Origin: Hyphomicrobiaceae bacterium UBA2767
GTDB taxonomy: Bacteria > Pseudomonadota > Alphaproteobacteria > Rhizobiales > Methyloligellaceae
Direction: 5' to 3'
NCBI GenBank assembly: GCA_002352635.1
Contig: DEIT01000249.1
Coordinates: 1 to 18,991 of the forward strand
Length of the DNA stretch: 18,991 bases
Below are positions 1-7,920 of this stretch, in pieces. Numbering within the stretch: the first letter of the stretch is position 1; the number at the start of each line of letters is the position of its first letter. The notes under the pieces were generated by a model that did not search any database, was not told the DNA's origin, and worked only from the letters and a program-made list of their open reading frames with translations. The translations under genes were made by a program, and so were the position numbers.

Positions 1-1
1 C

Positions 2-1303
2 GGGCTCGACTGGTCGGCCTGGACTGGAGCCGGGAACGGATTTCAGGGCGCGGTCGAGATGTGCAACAACAATGGCGCCTGCCGGAAATTTGACGCGGGC
101 GTCATGTGTCCCTCCTACCGTGTCACCCGTAACGAAAAAGATGTGACCCGGGGCCGCGCCAATACGTTGCGGCTTGCCATTTCCGGTCAACTGGGCAAGG
201 ACGCCCTCACCTCCTCTCAAATGCGCGAGACCATGAAGCACTGTGTCTCGTGCAAGGCGTGCCGGCGTGAGTGCCCGACCGGCGTCGACATGGCGAAAAT
301 GAAGATTGAAGTCCAGCGCGCGCACGCCGAGCGCCACGGGCTCAGTCTTCATGAGAAGCTGGTTGCCAATTTGCCGAAGACCGCGCGTATTGCGTCGCGC
401 CTGCCGTGGGTTTTCAACCTGCGCGATACGTTGCCTGGTATGGCTGGCGTGATGGAGGGGCTCACGGGCTTTACGGCTAAGCGCGCCCTGCCCCGCTGGC
501 GTTTCGACGCCTTCCGTGAAAAAGGGCCATTCGGCCCCGAAGATGGCCGCGAGGTCGTGCTGTTCGTCGATACATTCAACCGCTATTTCGAGCCTGACAC
601 AGTCCGTGCCGCCATCCGTGTTCTGACGGCAAGTGGCGCCCGCGTGCACATTGCGGGAAGCGGAACAGGAAGCTCAAAGCCATTGTGTTGCGGTCGCACC
701 TATCTCACAGCCGGATTGATTGAAGAAGCCCGCTCCGAAGCGCAGCGATTTGTCAGTGCCATAGAAACGCACCTAGACGCCGGCCATCCAATCATTGGCC
801 TGGAACCAAGTTGTCTTTTCTCGCTCAAGGATGAGTTCGTGTCCCTGCTTCAGGGAGAGAGAACCGCCCGGCTCGCCGACAGTGCGATGCTTCTCGAAGA
901 ATATCTGATGGACGAGAAGAAGGCACGACGGCTCTCCCTACAGTTCAAATCGCAGAACGATCCCATTCTACTGCAAGGCCACTGCCACCAGAAATCCTTC
1001 GCGACCATGGATGCAGTCGTCGGAGCGCTTGAGCTAATTCCGGATGCCGCTGTTGAAACCGTGCAGTCGAGTTGCTGCGGTATGGCGGGCGCCTATGGAT
1101 ACGGTGTCGACACCTATGACATGTCGATAGCGATGGGTGAGCTTTCGCTGCTGCCCGCCGCACGCGGCGCTGACGACAATACAATCCTGGTGGCTGACGG
1201 CTTTTCCTGCCGTCATCAGATCGAGCACGGCACAGGACGATCTGCGCGACACGCTGCGCAAATTCTCGACGATGCCCTGATCACAGAACAGACGCGAGGT
1301 TGA
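2..1303 (+). CDS. FAD/Fe-S oxidoreductase, C-terminal part (5' end outside window)
   Basis: The reading frame is already open at base 2, so this is the last ~433 residues of a larger protein. The visible part holds a ferredoxin-like iron-sulfur section and two cysteine-rich CCG repeats. With the first in-window Met (base 59) as residue 1, cysteines lie at 2, 8 and 17 (motif MCPSY), and C62-x2-C65-x2-C68-x3-C72-Pro is a classical [4Fe-4S] motif. The later PLCCGRTYL, GHCHQKS and SCCGMAGAYG segments are the HdrD/GlpC-type CCG domain. Known proteins with this C-terminus carry an N-terminal FAD_binding_4 domain and oxidise 2-hydroxy acids such as D-lactate or D-2-hydroxyglutarate, passing electrons to the respiratory chain. 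The substrate cannot be read from this fragment. It ends 3 nt before a GntR regulator gene and probably shares its transcript. Family confidence is high; exact function is open. Confidence 0.88.
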   Translation, partial: GLDWSAWTGAGNGFQGAVEMCNNNGACRKFDAGVMCPSYRVTRNEKDVTRGRANTLRLAISGQLGKDALTSSQMRETMKHCVSCKACRRECPTGVDMAKMKIEVQRAHAERHGLSLHEKLVANLPKTARIASRLPWVFNLRDTLPGMAGVMEGLTGFTAKRALPRWRFDAFREKGPFGPEDGREVVLFVDTFNRYFEPDTVRAAIRVLTASGARVHIAGSGTGSSKPLCCGRTYLTAGLIEEARSEAQRFVSAIETHLDAGHPIIGLEPSCLFSLKDEFVSLLQGERTARLADSAMLLEEYLMDEKKARRLSLQFKSQNDPILLQGHCHQKSFATMDAVVGALELIPDAAVETVQSSCCGMAGAYGYGVDTYDMSIAMGELSLLPAARGADDNTILVADGFSCRHQIEHGTGRSARHAAQILDDALITEQTRG

Positions 1304-1306
1304 CCC

Positions 1307-2026
1307 ATGTCCCATGACGAAACCGCCACACTGACGCGTACCGAGACGAGTTCCAGCACACCCGGCGATCCCATCGTCCGGCGCACGCTGCATGATGAGC
1401 TTCTGGAGCGGGTACGGCAGATGATCATCGATGGCGACCTCATCCCGGGTCAGAAAATTCCCGAAAAGGACCTTTGTGAACGCTTTGGCGTTTCTCGCAC
1501 ACCGCTTCGTGAAGCCCTGAAGGTCCTCGCAAGCGAAGGACTTGTGACGCTGACCCCGAACCGGGGCGCTATGATCACGGATCTTACGGTGCAGGACCTC
1601 GAAGAGGCGTTTCCCGTCATGGGTGCCCTTGAAGCCCTCTCGGGCGAGATGGCTTGCGCCAACATCACTGACGGTGAAATTGCCGAGATCAAAGGGCTGC
1701 ACAAACAAATGATTGCCCATTACGAAGCGGGCGAACTCCAACCCTATTTCCGCACAAATCAGCAAATCCACGAGCGCATTCTGGCCGCAGCCAGGAACGA
1801 GACCCTGTCATCGCTCTATCGCGGCCTTGAGGGCCGCATCCGCCAGGCGCGCTTTCTTGCCAACATGTCCGCTTCACGCTGGAGCCAAGCGGTTGAGGAA
1901 CACACGCAAATGATCGCAGCCCTTGAGGCGCGCGACGGCACCTGTCTGGCGGCAATCCTGAAGAAACATCTGGCCAACAAGTTCGAGACCGTGAAAGAGG
2001 CCGTAGCCGCCCGCGCAAACGCCTGA
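1307..2026 (+). CDS. GntR-family transcriptional regulator, FCD (FadR-like) subfamily
   Basis: The 239-residue protein has an N-terminal winged helix-turn-helix at about residues 28-92 (key segment FGVSRTPLREALKVLASEGL) and an all-helical C-terminal FCD ligand domain at about 98-225. The usual FCD metal/ligand pocket residues are visible as N151 and H155 (NQQIH), H199 (EEHTQMI) and H221 (KKHLANK). Members of this subfamily sense small carboxylic acids and usually regulate the adjacent catabolic genes. The ATG lies 3 nt after the TGA of the FAD/Fe-S oxidoreductase gene, so the two are probably co-transcribed and this protein likely controls that dehydrogenase. The first ~25 residues (Thr/Ser rich) are a non-conserved leader, so a slightly later start is possible. 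The specific ligand cannot be predicted. Confidence 0.9.
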   Translation: MSHDETATLTRTETSSSTPGDPIVRRTLHDELLERVRQMIIDGDLIPGQKIPEKDLCERFGVSRTPLREALKVLASEGLVTLTPNRGAMITDLTVQDLEEAFPVMGALEALSGEMACANITDGEIAEIKGLHKQMIAHYEAGELQPYFRTNQQIHERILAAARNETLSSLYRGLEGRIRQARFLANMSASRWSQAVEEHTQMIAALEARDGTCLAAILKKHLANKFETVKEAVAARANA

Positions 2027-2099
2027 CTTCACATCCCGTCAGCTTTTGCAATTTTGGGGCTTAACCTATCGGTCGTTTTCCGGCATTAAGATCGATCTT

Positions 2100-2189
2100 G
2101 GATGGGTGGCCGAGTGGTTGAAGGCACTGGTCTTGAAAACCAGCAGGCGTGCAAGCGTCTCGTGGGTTCGAATCCCACCCCATCCGCCA
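2100..2189 (+). tRNA. tRNA-Ser (anticodon TGA)
   Basis: A 90-nt cloverleaf with a class II long variable arm. The acceptor stem GGATGGG (2100-2106) pairs with CCCATCC (2179-2185), followed by discriminator G at 2186 and an encoded CCA (2187-2189). The anticodon stem CTGGT/ACCAG (2127-2131 and 2139-2143) encloses loop CTTGAAA, giving anticodon TGA at 2134-2136. The T arm is GTGGG-TTCGAAT-CCCAC. The gene therefore reads UCN serine codons, UCA in particular. A partial copy of its 3' end occurs 72 bp downstream. Confidence 0.97.
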
Positions 2190-2273
2190 GAGTTGCCCTG
2201 CCCTCAATTCCCATCAACGACAGAACCATATTGACATCTAGCCACCGGACACCATCCGCCAAAGGTTGCCCAG
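2180..2273. repeat. Imperfect direct repeat of the tRNA-Ser 3' end
   Basis: The ten bases CCATCCGCCA at 2180-2189 (tRNA 3' end including CCA) recur exactly at 2252-2261. Both copies are followed by a purine-rich 3-4 nt step and then TTGCCC (2193-2198 and 2266-2271). The second copy lies inside the 3' end of the leftward hydrolase gene. It could be an attachment-site-like remnant or chance. Confidence 0.5.
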
Positions 2274-3239
2274 GCTTTCACGCGCATGTTCGCGGTGGGT
2301 TCGGTAACGCGCGTGCGCGCTCGGCGGCGCATCGGGCGCGAGCTCGATGGACCAGAGCGCGCTCACGGTGTTCGGAACGAACGAGTACCTGACATCGATA
2401 ATACGATTGGGACGTTCAGGGTCTTCGGCCACGAAGCCGTCACTGAACCATTCGAAACGCTCGATATCCCGGGCCTGCTGCGAGGCAGGGTCGAGCCACG
2501 GCAGGTCGCGGCCGCGATCGAGTTTCGGAACCGAAGTGCCGGCGAACACACGCGGCAGGATGCCCGCGCGCACAGCGTCCACGTAAAATCGGTCCGGCGT
2601 CTCGTAGATCGATTTCCAGACAAGCATGTTGCCGAAACTCGGCTTTACCTGCAGACGGATGGGGTCATGCCCACGCGATGCCGCGATCTCGCGACCCATG
2701 GCAAGTGCTGAATGGTGCTGCAGCGCGCCGAGCGTCAGATAGATACCCGCCCAGGCAAGGGCAATGCGCGCCAGCACAGGTTTTTGCCGGAGCCCGGCAA
2801 GGATGACCAGGACCAGGATCGGCACTGTGAACAGCGGATCGACGATGGAGATGATGCTCAACGAAAACCGCTCAGTGCTGAACGGCCAGAACAGCATCGT
2901 GCCGTAAGACGTGAAGGTATCGAGCAGAGGGTGCGTGGCGTAGCCCAGCGTGCAGAAAAGGAAAGTCTGCGCAAACGTCAATTGCCAGCGTCGCCTCAGT
3001 ATCCAGTAGAGCGCCAGCGCACACAGCAAGCCGCCGACCGGAATGAAGATCAGCGAATGCGTGAACTGACGATGGTATTCGAGAAACATCAGCGGATCGG
3101 TCTCGGACCGGATGAAAACGTCCACGTCCGCCGCCATGCCGGCGACAAATCCAAGGATGCCAGCAATGCCGACCTGGATCTTATGGCGCGTTGCCTGCGG
3201 CAGCGCCGCGCCCAGCGCGCCTTGTGTCAGCGGATCCAT
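2238..3239 (-). CDS. Membrane-bound metal-dependent hydrolase, YdjM/DUF457 family
   Basis: The 333-residue protein starts with MDPLTQGALGAAL, the typical opening of the LexA-regulated YdjM-like (DUF457) family. The putative metal-binding residues are conserved: D38 and D40 in GMAADVDVF, and H56 and H61 in HRQFTHSL, plus HPLLDTFTSYGT further on. Several hydrophobic segments in the first ~180 residues (around 22-42, 62-82, 90-105, 130-150 and 158-172) indicate a polytopic inner-membrane protein. The C-terminal ~150 residues are soluble and aromatic rich. Family members are annotated as membrane hydrolases of unknown substrate. The gene is transcribed away from the endonuclease-III-like gene and converges on tRNA-Ser. 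Its last codons contain the second copy of the tRNA 3' repeat. No strong ribosome binding site precedes the ATG. Confidence 0.85.
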   Translation of the reverse strand: MDPLTQGALGAALPQATRHKIQVGIAGILGFVAGMAADVDVFIRSETDPLMFLEYHRQFTHSLIFIPVGGLLCALALYWILRRRWQLTFAQTFLFCTLGYATHPLLDTFTSYGTMLFWPFSTERFSLSIISIVDPLFTVPILVLVILAGLRQKPVLARIALAWAGIYLTLGALQHHSALAMGREIAASRGHDPIRLQVKPSFGNMLVWKSIYETPDRFYVDAVRAGILPRVFAGTSVPKLDRGRDLPWLDPASQQARDIERFEWFSDGFVAEDPERPNRIIDVRYSFVPNTVSALWSIELAPDAPPSAHARYRTHREHARESLGNLWRMVSGG

Positions 3240-3293
3240 TTATCGGTGATGCTCACTTGTTACTTAAAGGTGTGACCCGTGATTGTCCCCCGC

Positions 3294-3349
3294 TGACGGC
3301 GATCCTACCGTCACCGGCAGACCACCGCAGGCAATCCGCTTGCCGGTGA
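3294..3349. promoter_or_regulatory. Two overlapping inverted repeats in a divergent intergenic region
   Basis: The gap between the hydrolase and the endonuclease-III-like gene holds two inverted repeats. Repeat A is TGACGG (3294-3299) with CCGTCA (3308-3313), loop 8 nt. Repeat B is TCACCGGCA (3311-3319) with TGCCGGTGA (3341-3349), a perfect 9-bp stem with loop 21 nt. They share bases 3311-3313, so as RNA they would compete. No U-run follows, so neither is a standard terminator. Apart from these and a weak promoter-like TTGTCT/TAATGT pair near 3441-3475, nothing was recognised in 3240-3497. Confidence 0.45.
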
Positions 3350-3497
3350 TATCAATCCATACCTCGTGCGTCCATGGTTGTTCCATAAATCCATGATCCA
3401 CAGCAGACCGAACACCGTTCAACTCCTTTTGGCCGAAACCTTGTCTAGAGGGATTTTGCGGCTTGTAATGTTCTTCTTTTGTTCTTGCTCTGTATCG

Positions 3498-4433
3498 ATG
3501 CAGATGGGTTTCGATTTAGGAACCGGCGATGACGTTGCGCTAATGCGCGATCAGATTACCGGCCAGTTCGGCAGTTGTTTACCGGTCCTTCGGCTTGAAC
3601 CGATGGCACAGCTTGTCAATTCGCTGATTAGCAGTCGCACCCGCGATGCGGTCTCCTCGGCAGCATTTGAAAGGCTGATATGCGCCTATCCGCAATGGCC
3701 CGACCTCGCCGCCGCAACGGTTGATGATGTCCAGAGGACTATCGCCGACGTGACGTTTCCCGACGTCAAGGCGCGGCATCTCGGCGAAACGCTGCGCAGA
3801 ATTGCAGTATGTCATCCGGACTTCGATCTGTCCTTTCTCAGCAGCTTATCGGTAACCGACGCACTGAGGTGGCTCGAGCAACTTCCAGGCGTCGGCCGCA
3901 AGGTTTCAACATCGACACTGAATTTCAGTACGCTGTGCCTGCCGGCATTTGTGATCGACACGCATATTTTGCGGGTCCTCCGGCGTTTCGGGTTCGTCAG
4001 CCCCAATGCCGAAACCCGAATTGCCTATGAGACCATGATGACGGCGATGGCGGATTGGCGGGCCACCGATCTTCTGGAACTTCACGTCCTACTGAAACGC
4101 CTGGGCCAAACCATCTGCCGTTCCAATCAAGCCTTTTGCCGAAGATGTCCGGTTAGCCGCAACTGCAAGGCTGCCAAGTCGGCAGACAACGCCGCTGAGA
4201 TAGCTTCAGTAGCTGCAGAGACGGGTTTAGGAAAGACGGCCTCGGCTGACAAGCGGAGTGCGGCGGCGAAGGCATTGTTCCCATCTTCATCGAACATAGC
4301 CCGCCAGAGCCCTCGGCAGTCAATCTCCTTCGGCAATCGCACCATATTCACGCGTCGCCTCTTCCAGCCAGGTCATGAACGAGCCGGCATAGCTGCGCGG
4401 CACGGAAACCTCATACATCGCAGCTCCCTGTAG
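3498..4433 (+). CDS. Endonuclease III-like HhH-GPD DNA glycosylase with an Fe-S loop
   Basis: With the ATG at 3498 as residue 1, the protein shows the helix-hairpin-helix LPGVGRK with catalytic Lys135, the catalytic Asp154 in VIDTHILRV, and a C-terminal [4Fe-4S] loop C207-x6-C214-x2-C217-x5-C223. These are the hallmarks of Nth-type base-excision repair glycosylase/AP lyases. The usual SAQATD segment of Nth reads SSRTRD here, so the damage-recognition glutamine is replaced and specificity may differ; this is a divergent paralogue rather than canonical Nth. The frame is open back to a GTG at 3366, but residues before 3498 do not resemble the family and no start has a good ribosome binding site; 3504 and 3543 are alternatives. 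The last ~88 residues after the cluster are low complexity, lack family similarity, and overlap the end of soxG on the other strand by 114 bp. This may reflect a lost stop codon or a frameshift. Confidence 0.75.
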   Translation: MQMGFDLGTGDDVALMRDQITGQFGSCLPVLRLEPMAQLVNSLISSRTRDAVSSAAFERLICAYPQWPDLAAATVDDVQRTIADVTFPDVKARHLGETLRRIAVCHPDFDLSFLSSLSVTDALRWLEQLPGVGRKVSTSTLNFSTLCLPAFVIDTHILRVLRRFGFVSPNAETRIAYETMMTAMADWRATDLLELHVLLKRLGQTICRSNQAFCRRCPVSRNCKAAKSADNAAEIASVAAETGLGKTASADKRSAAAKALFPSSSNIARQSPRQSISFGNRTIFTRRLFQPGHERAGIAARHGNLIHRSSL

Positions 4434-4937
4434 CCAACGCCGCGAGATCAGCGCCGGAATATGCTCGATTGTCGTGCCAACACCGCATTCGCCCGGCAAG
4501 GCGGCTCCGCCCAAATCGAGCGATGTGCCCTTGGCCAGCGCATCGACGGCCTTTGGCCCTGACAGATGAACCAAAAACCGGCCATCGCTTTGATCGAATA
4601 TGGATGCGCGGCCTTTCGCAATCTTCTCAAGCGCCTTTACAGACTTCGCGGCGTCGCGCGGGTCGGCGACGGCCCAGTATTCATGAGGTCCTGTGGCGCA
4701 AATGAAAAGGCCGTCTCGTTCCGCTCCCTCCAGTGGTGAAAGAGCCTGTTTGCGCCGAAGGTGGCGTTTGACCTCACTGGCGAGAGCGCCAGCTTGACCG
4801 TTGCGCGCGATCAGTTGTAGCTGCAGCGCATCGCGGCACTCGGAGATGGTAACGCCCGCATCACCGCTACCCGTGCCAACCCGCCCCGGCTCGAGCAAGC
4901 CGGCGAGTGCGCTGTGTCTGGCAATCACATCAGCCAC
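4320..4937 (-). CDS. soxG: Sarcosine oxidase, gamma subunit
   Basis: About 205 residues, the usual length for SoxG, the small structural subunit of heterotetrameric sarcosine oxidase (EC 1.5.3.1/1.5.3.24), which resembles part of a GcvT/aminomethyltransferase fold and packs on the alpha subunit. Recognisable segments are GPHEYWAVA, SIFDQSDGRFLVHLSGPKAVDAL and the end block RSYAGSFMTWLEEATREYG. The start is set at the GTG at 4937 because an AGGGGAG-type ribosome binding site lies 7 nt before it. The frame continues to a TTG at 4964 that has no such site. The gene overlaps the soxA stop by 8 nt, so translation is probably coupled. It is the last clear gene of the operon, and its 3' end overlaps the convergent endonuclease-III-like gene by 114 bp. 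Confidence 0.88.
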   Translation of the reverse strand: MADVIARHSALAGLLEPGRVGTGSGDAGVTISECRDALQLQLIARNGQAGALASEVKRHLRRKQALSPLEGAERDGLFICATGPHEYWAVADPRDAAKSVKALEKIAKGRASIFDQSDGRFLVHLSGPKAVDALAKGTSLDLGGAALPGECGVGTTIEHIPALISRRWLQGAAMYEVSVPRSYAGSFMTWLEEATREYGAIAEGD

Positions 4938-7920
4938 GCATCCGCTCCCCTCGTTCGTCGACAAAGACGGGGTGGGTCACTTCAACTTCGACTATCTCTT
5001 GATGGAGGGGTGAGGCGACAAAAATCCGTTCGCCTATCCGGTTGCGCCCGTTCTTGAGGAGGGCGAGCCCGATGAAATGATCGCAGGCCGGACTGTAAAC
5101 GGAAGTAGTTACGTGTCCGTGCGATACGTCGGGTCCGATCGCGCCTGGCGCATTCACCAAATGCGCGCCCATTCTGAACCGGTCTCCGACATTGACCGGT
5201 TTGATCCCGACAAGCTGTATACGCCCCTCACCCACCAAACCACTGCGCGCTGCGAGCCAACGGCCGATATAGTCTTTGCGCTCCGACATCATGCGACCGA
5301 GGCTGAGATCATCCGCGGTAGTTCGGCCGTCGAGCTCGGGACCAGCCACATGACCCTTTTCGGTGCGCATGACCGTCATCGCTTCAGTGCCATAGGCCGA
5401 GATGCCGTCCTGTGCCCCAGCTTCCATGATCGCTTCCCACACGCCCAAGCCGCAATTTGCAGGCGTATAGAGTTCATAAGCCAACTCGCCGGAAAAACTG
5501 ATGCGGAAGACACGCACGAACGCATCACCGATTTTTGCATTGGCCACGGATTGCAGTGGGAATGCTTCGTTGGAGAGATCAATGCCCTGCACAATGCGTT
5601 CCAGGGTGTCTCTTGCTTTCGGGCCTGCCACGGCCATAGCCGCCCAGGCTTCCGAAACCGAACAGAACTGCACATCCAGTTCGGGCCAATGCACCTGATG
5701 GCAGAATTCCATATGCTGCATGACGGGGCTGGCATTCGCTGTCGTCACCGTGACGAAATAGTGATCTTCAGCGAGGCGCGTGACCGTGCCGTCGTCGAAT
5801 ACCATCCCGTCCTCGCGCAGCATCACGCCATAACGCGCGCGTCCCACTTTCATCTTCGAAAAGCTGTTGATGTAGAGTCGGTCGAGAAAGGTGCCCGCAT
5901 CCGGTCCCTTGAGCTCGATCTTGCCGAGGGTGGAAACATCGACCATGCCGACAGCAGACCGGACGTTCAGGACTTCACGCTTTACAGCGGCGGCGAAATC
6001 TTCGCCCTCGCGCGGATAGTAGTAAGGCCTGAGCCAGAGACCCGCATCGGTGAACACCGCACCATTCTTCTCGTGCCATGCGTGCATTGCGCTGTGACGC
6101 GTTGCGCGAAACTCATGCCCCTGCCTTTGCCCTGCAAGCGTGCCGAGAGCCGCCGGAGTATAGAGCGGGCGGTAGGTGGTCGTACCAGTTTCCGCGATTG
6201 GAGTTCCGAGCAGTTCAGACAGAATGCCAATCGCGTTAACGTTGGCGAGTTTGCCCTGATCGGTCGCCATACCGAGCGTCGTGTACCGCTTGGCGTGTTC
6301 CGAGTGGCCGAAACCCTCCCGCTCCGCCACCTCGAGGTCTGCGACGGTTACATCGTTCTGGAAATCCACAAAAGCGGCTCCAGATTTCGAAACGGAATCC
6401 AGCGCCCTCCACAGGGCCTGAACTCCATAACTCGGAAGCTTGTCGACGCTCGGAGCCGTGACTGTGCGAGATGGTTTTGCGCCGCACGCCTTCGCGGCAC
6501 TCACACCCGCGGCGACACCTTCATGCAAGCTTTTTTGCAGGTCGAATGTCCCAGCCGCACCTCCCACGGCCTGGACGTCATTTTCCAGCTTTCCCATGGT
6601 GAAAGACGCTATGCGTTCATTCCACCGGGGCCGCCCTCCGCAATGAGAGAGCAAATGAATGGTCGGGTTCCAACCTCCTGATACGCAGACAAGATCACAA
6701 GGAAGGCCGATTTCAGATTCTCCTGTGCCGTCGACAGACGCAAGGCGGACCGACGACACATGCATCTTGCCGCGCGCCTGCGCGATACATTGTTCAAAAC
6801 GGACATCCACACCATCGGCCAACAACGCGCTGCCGGTGACAATTTCTTGCGGCCGGCCGTCTATAACAGTGACATCCGCGCCTGCATCAACGAAGTCCCT
6901 TGCTGTCAGGTATGCGTCGTCATTGTTCGCAGCAACAACTACGTTTCGCCCTGGCAACGCACCATATTGATTGAGGTAGTTGCGTGCTGCACGGGCGAGC
7001 ATGACACCCGGCCTGTCATTGCCCTCAAACACAAGCGGGCGTTCGATGGCACCGGCGGCACAGATGAGCTGTTTTGCCTGGATGGTCCATCGGCGCTGGC
7101 GCGGAAGGTTTGGTGTGTCGGCGCCGATATGGTCGCTCACCCGCTCGATGGCGCCGAAGGTCAGCCCGTCATAGCGCCCGAAGACTGATGTGCGCGGAAG
7201 AAGCCGAACATTTTCAAGTTCGGATAGCTCGGCATACAAATCTTGCGCCCAATCGGCACACTGGCGTCCATCGATTTCGATCGATTCCCCGGCGAGATGA
7301 CCGCCTGCTACCGCGCGTTCGTCCGCCAGGACCACACGGGCGCCGGCGCGCGCCGCAGCCTGCGCAGCCATCAGACCGGCAGGCCCCGCACCAACGATAA
7401 GCACATCGCAATGGGCGTGCGCGTGTTCGTAGCTGTCCGGGTCCGGGAGTTCGGCAACCGTACCCAAGCCCGCGGCACGGCGGATCGCGGGCTCGTATAG
7501 CCGGTACCAGAAACTGCGCGGCCACATGAAAGTCTTGTAGTAGAAGCCCGCCGGAAAGAACGGCTTTAACAGGGAATTGACGGCCATCAGGTCGAATGAG
7601 AGTGATGGCCAGCGGTTCTGACTGCGCGCGACCAGGCCATCAAAAATTTCGACCATGGTCGCCGGAATATTTGGTTCAGTGCGCCCACCTTCTCCAAGCG
7701 TCACCAGTGCACTCGGTTCTTCGCTTCCACTCGAATAGATGCCGCGCGGGCGATGATATTTAAAGCTGCGACCGACAAGGTGAATGCCACTGGCGATCAG
7801 TGCCGACGCAAGCGTATCGCCTGGATGGCCGGAATAGGTGCGGCCATCAAATGTAAATGAGATGACCCTGGTACGGTCAATAAGCCCGCCCGACGGCAGC
7901 CTGTTGGATTGTCCGCTCAT
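4930..7920 (-). CDS. soxA: Sarcosine oxidase, alpha subunit
   Basis: The 996 residues match the ~1000 expected for SoxA. The N-terminal Fer2_4-like domain (about 16-110, with GRSFKYHRPRGI) has lost its cluster cysteines, as usual. An NAD-binding Rossmann motif GAGPAG follows at 177-182 within a pyridine nucleotide-disulfide oxidoreductase domain. The C-terminal ~390 residues are a GcvT-type aminomethyltransferase domain (from about NGAVFTDAGLWLRPYYY) that binds tetrahydrofolate. In the known enzyme the methyl group released from sarcosine in SoxB is transferred here to form 5,10-methylene-THF; without folate, formaldehyde is made. The ATG at 7920 overlaps the soxD TGA as ATGA. The frame stays open further upstream to 8085, but that part duplicates soxD sequence and is not soxA-like. 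The cytoplasmic complex is built with SoxB, SoxD and SoxG. Confidence 0.95.
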   Translation of the reverse strand: MSGQSNRLPSGGLIDRTRVISFTFDGRTYSGHPGDTLASALIASGIHLVGRSFKYHRPRGIYSSGSEEPSALVTLGEGGRTEPNIPATMVEIFDGLVARSQNRWPSLSFDLMAVNSLLKPFFPAGFYYKTFMWPRSFWYRLYEPAIRRAAGLGTVAELPDPDSYEHAHAHCDVLIVGAGPAGLMAAQAAARAGARVVLADERAVAGGHLAGESIEIDGRQCADWAQDLYAELSELENVRLLPRTSVFGRYDGLTFGAIERVSDHIGADTPNLPRQRRWTIQAKQLICAAGAIERPLVFEGNDRPGVMLARAARNYLNQYGALPGRNVVVAANNDDAYLTARDFVDAGADVTVIDGRPQEIVTGSALLADGVDVRFEQCIAQARGKMHVSSVRLASVDGTGESEIGLPCDLVCVSGGWNPTIHLLSHCGGRPRWNERIASFTMGKLENDVQAVGGAAGTFDLQKSLHEGVAAGVSAAKACGAKPSRTVTAPSVDKLPSYGVQALWRALDSVSKSGAAFVDFQNDVTVADLEVAEREGFGHSEHAKRYTTLGMATDQGKLANVNAIGILSELLGTPIAETGTTTYRPLYTPAALGTLAGQRQGHEFRATRHSAMHAWHEKNGAVFTDAGLWLRPYYYPREGEDFAAAVKREVLNVRSAVGMVDVSTLGKIELKGPDAGTFLDRLYINSFSKMKVGRARYGVMLREDGMVFDDGTVTRLAEDHYFVTVTTANASPVMQHMEFCHQVHWPELDVQFCSVSEAWAAMAVAGPKARDTLERIVQGIDLSNEAFPLQSVANAKIGDAFVRVFRISFSGELAYELYTPANCGLGVWEAIMEAGAQDGISAYGTEAMTVMRTEKGHVAGPELDGRTTADDLSLGRMMSERKDYIGRWLAARSGLVGEGRIQLVGIKPVNVGDRFRMGAHLVNAPGAIGPDVSHGHVTTSVYSPACDHFIGLALLKNGRNRIGERIFVASPLHQEIVEVEVTHPVFVDERGERMRG

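Noticed and set aside
1034..1771. 245-codon minus-strand frame across the Fe-S oxidoreductase and GntR genes
   Set aside because: It overlaps two convincing plus-strand genes and shows no domain.
2046..2392. Short plus-strand frames running through the tRNA-Ser gene
   Set aside because: The sequence forms a complete tRNA cloverleaf; the frames are incidental.
2712..3275. 187-codon plus-strand frame opposite the membrane hydrolase
   Set aside because: The opposite strand encodes a typical YdjM-family protein with conserved Asp and His residues; this frame gives a low-complexity Arg/Gln-rich product.
5077..6681. 534-codon open frame on the plus strand
   Set aside because: It lies wholly antisense to soxA, whose domains are unmistakable. 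The product has no family-like motif and is rich in Arg/His, as expected from a GC-rich shadow frame.
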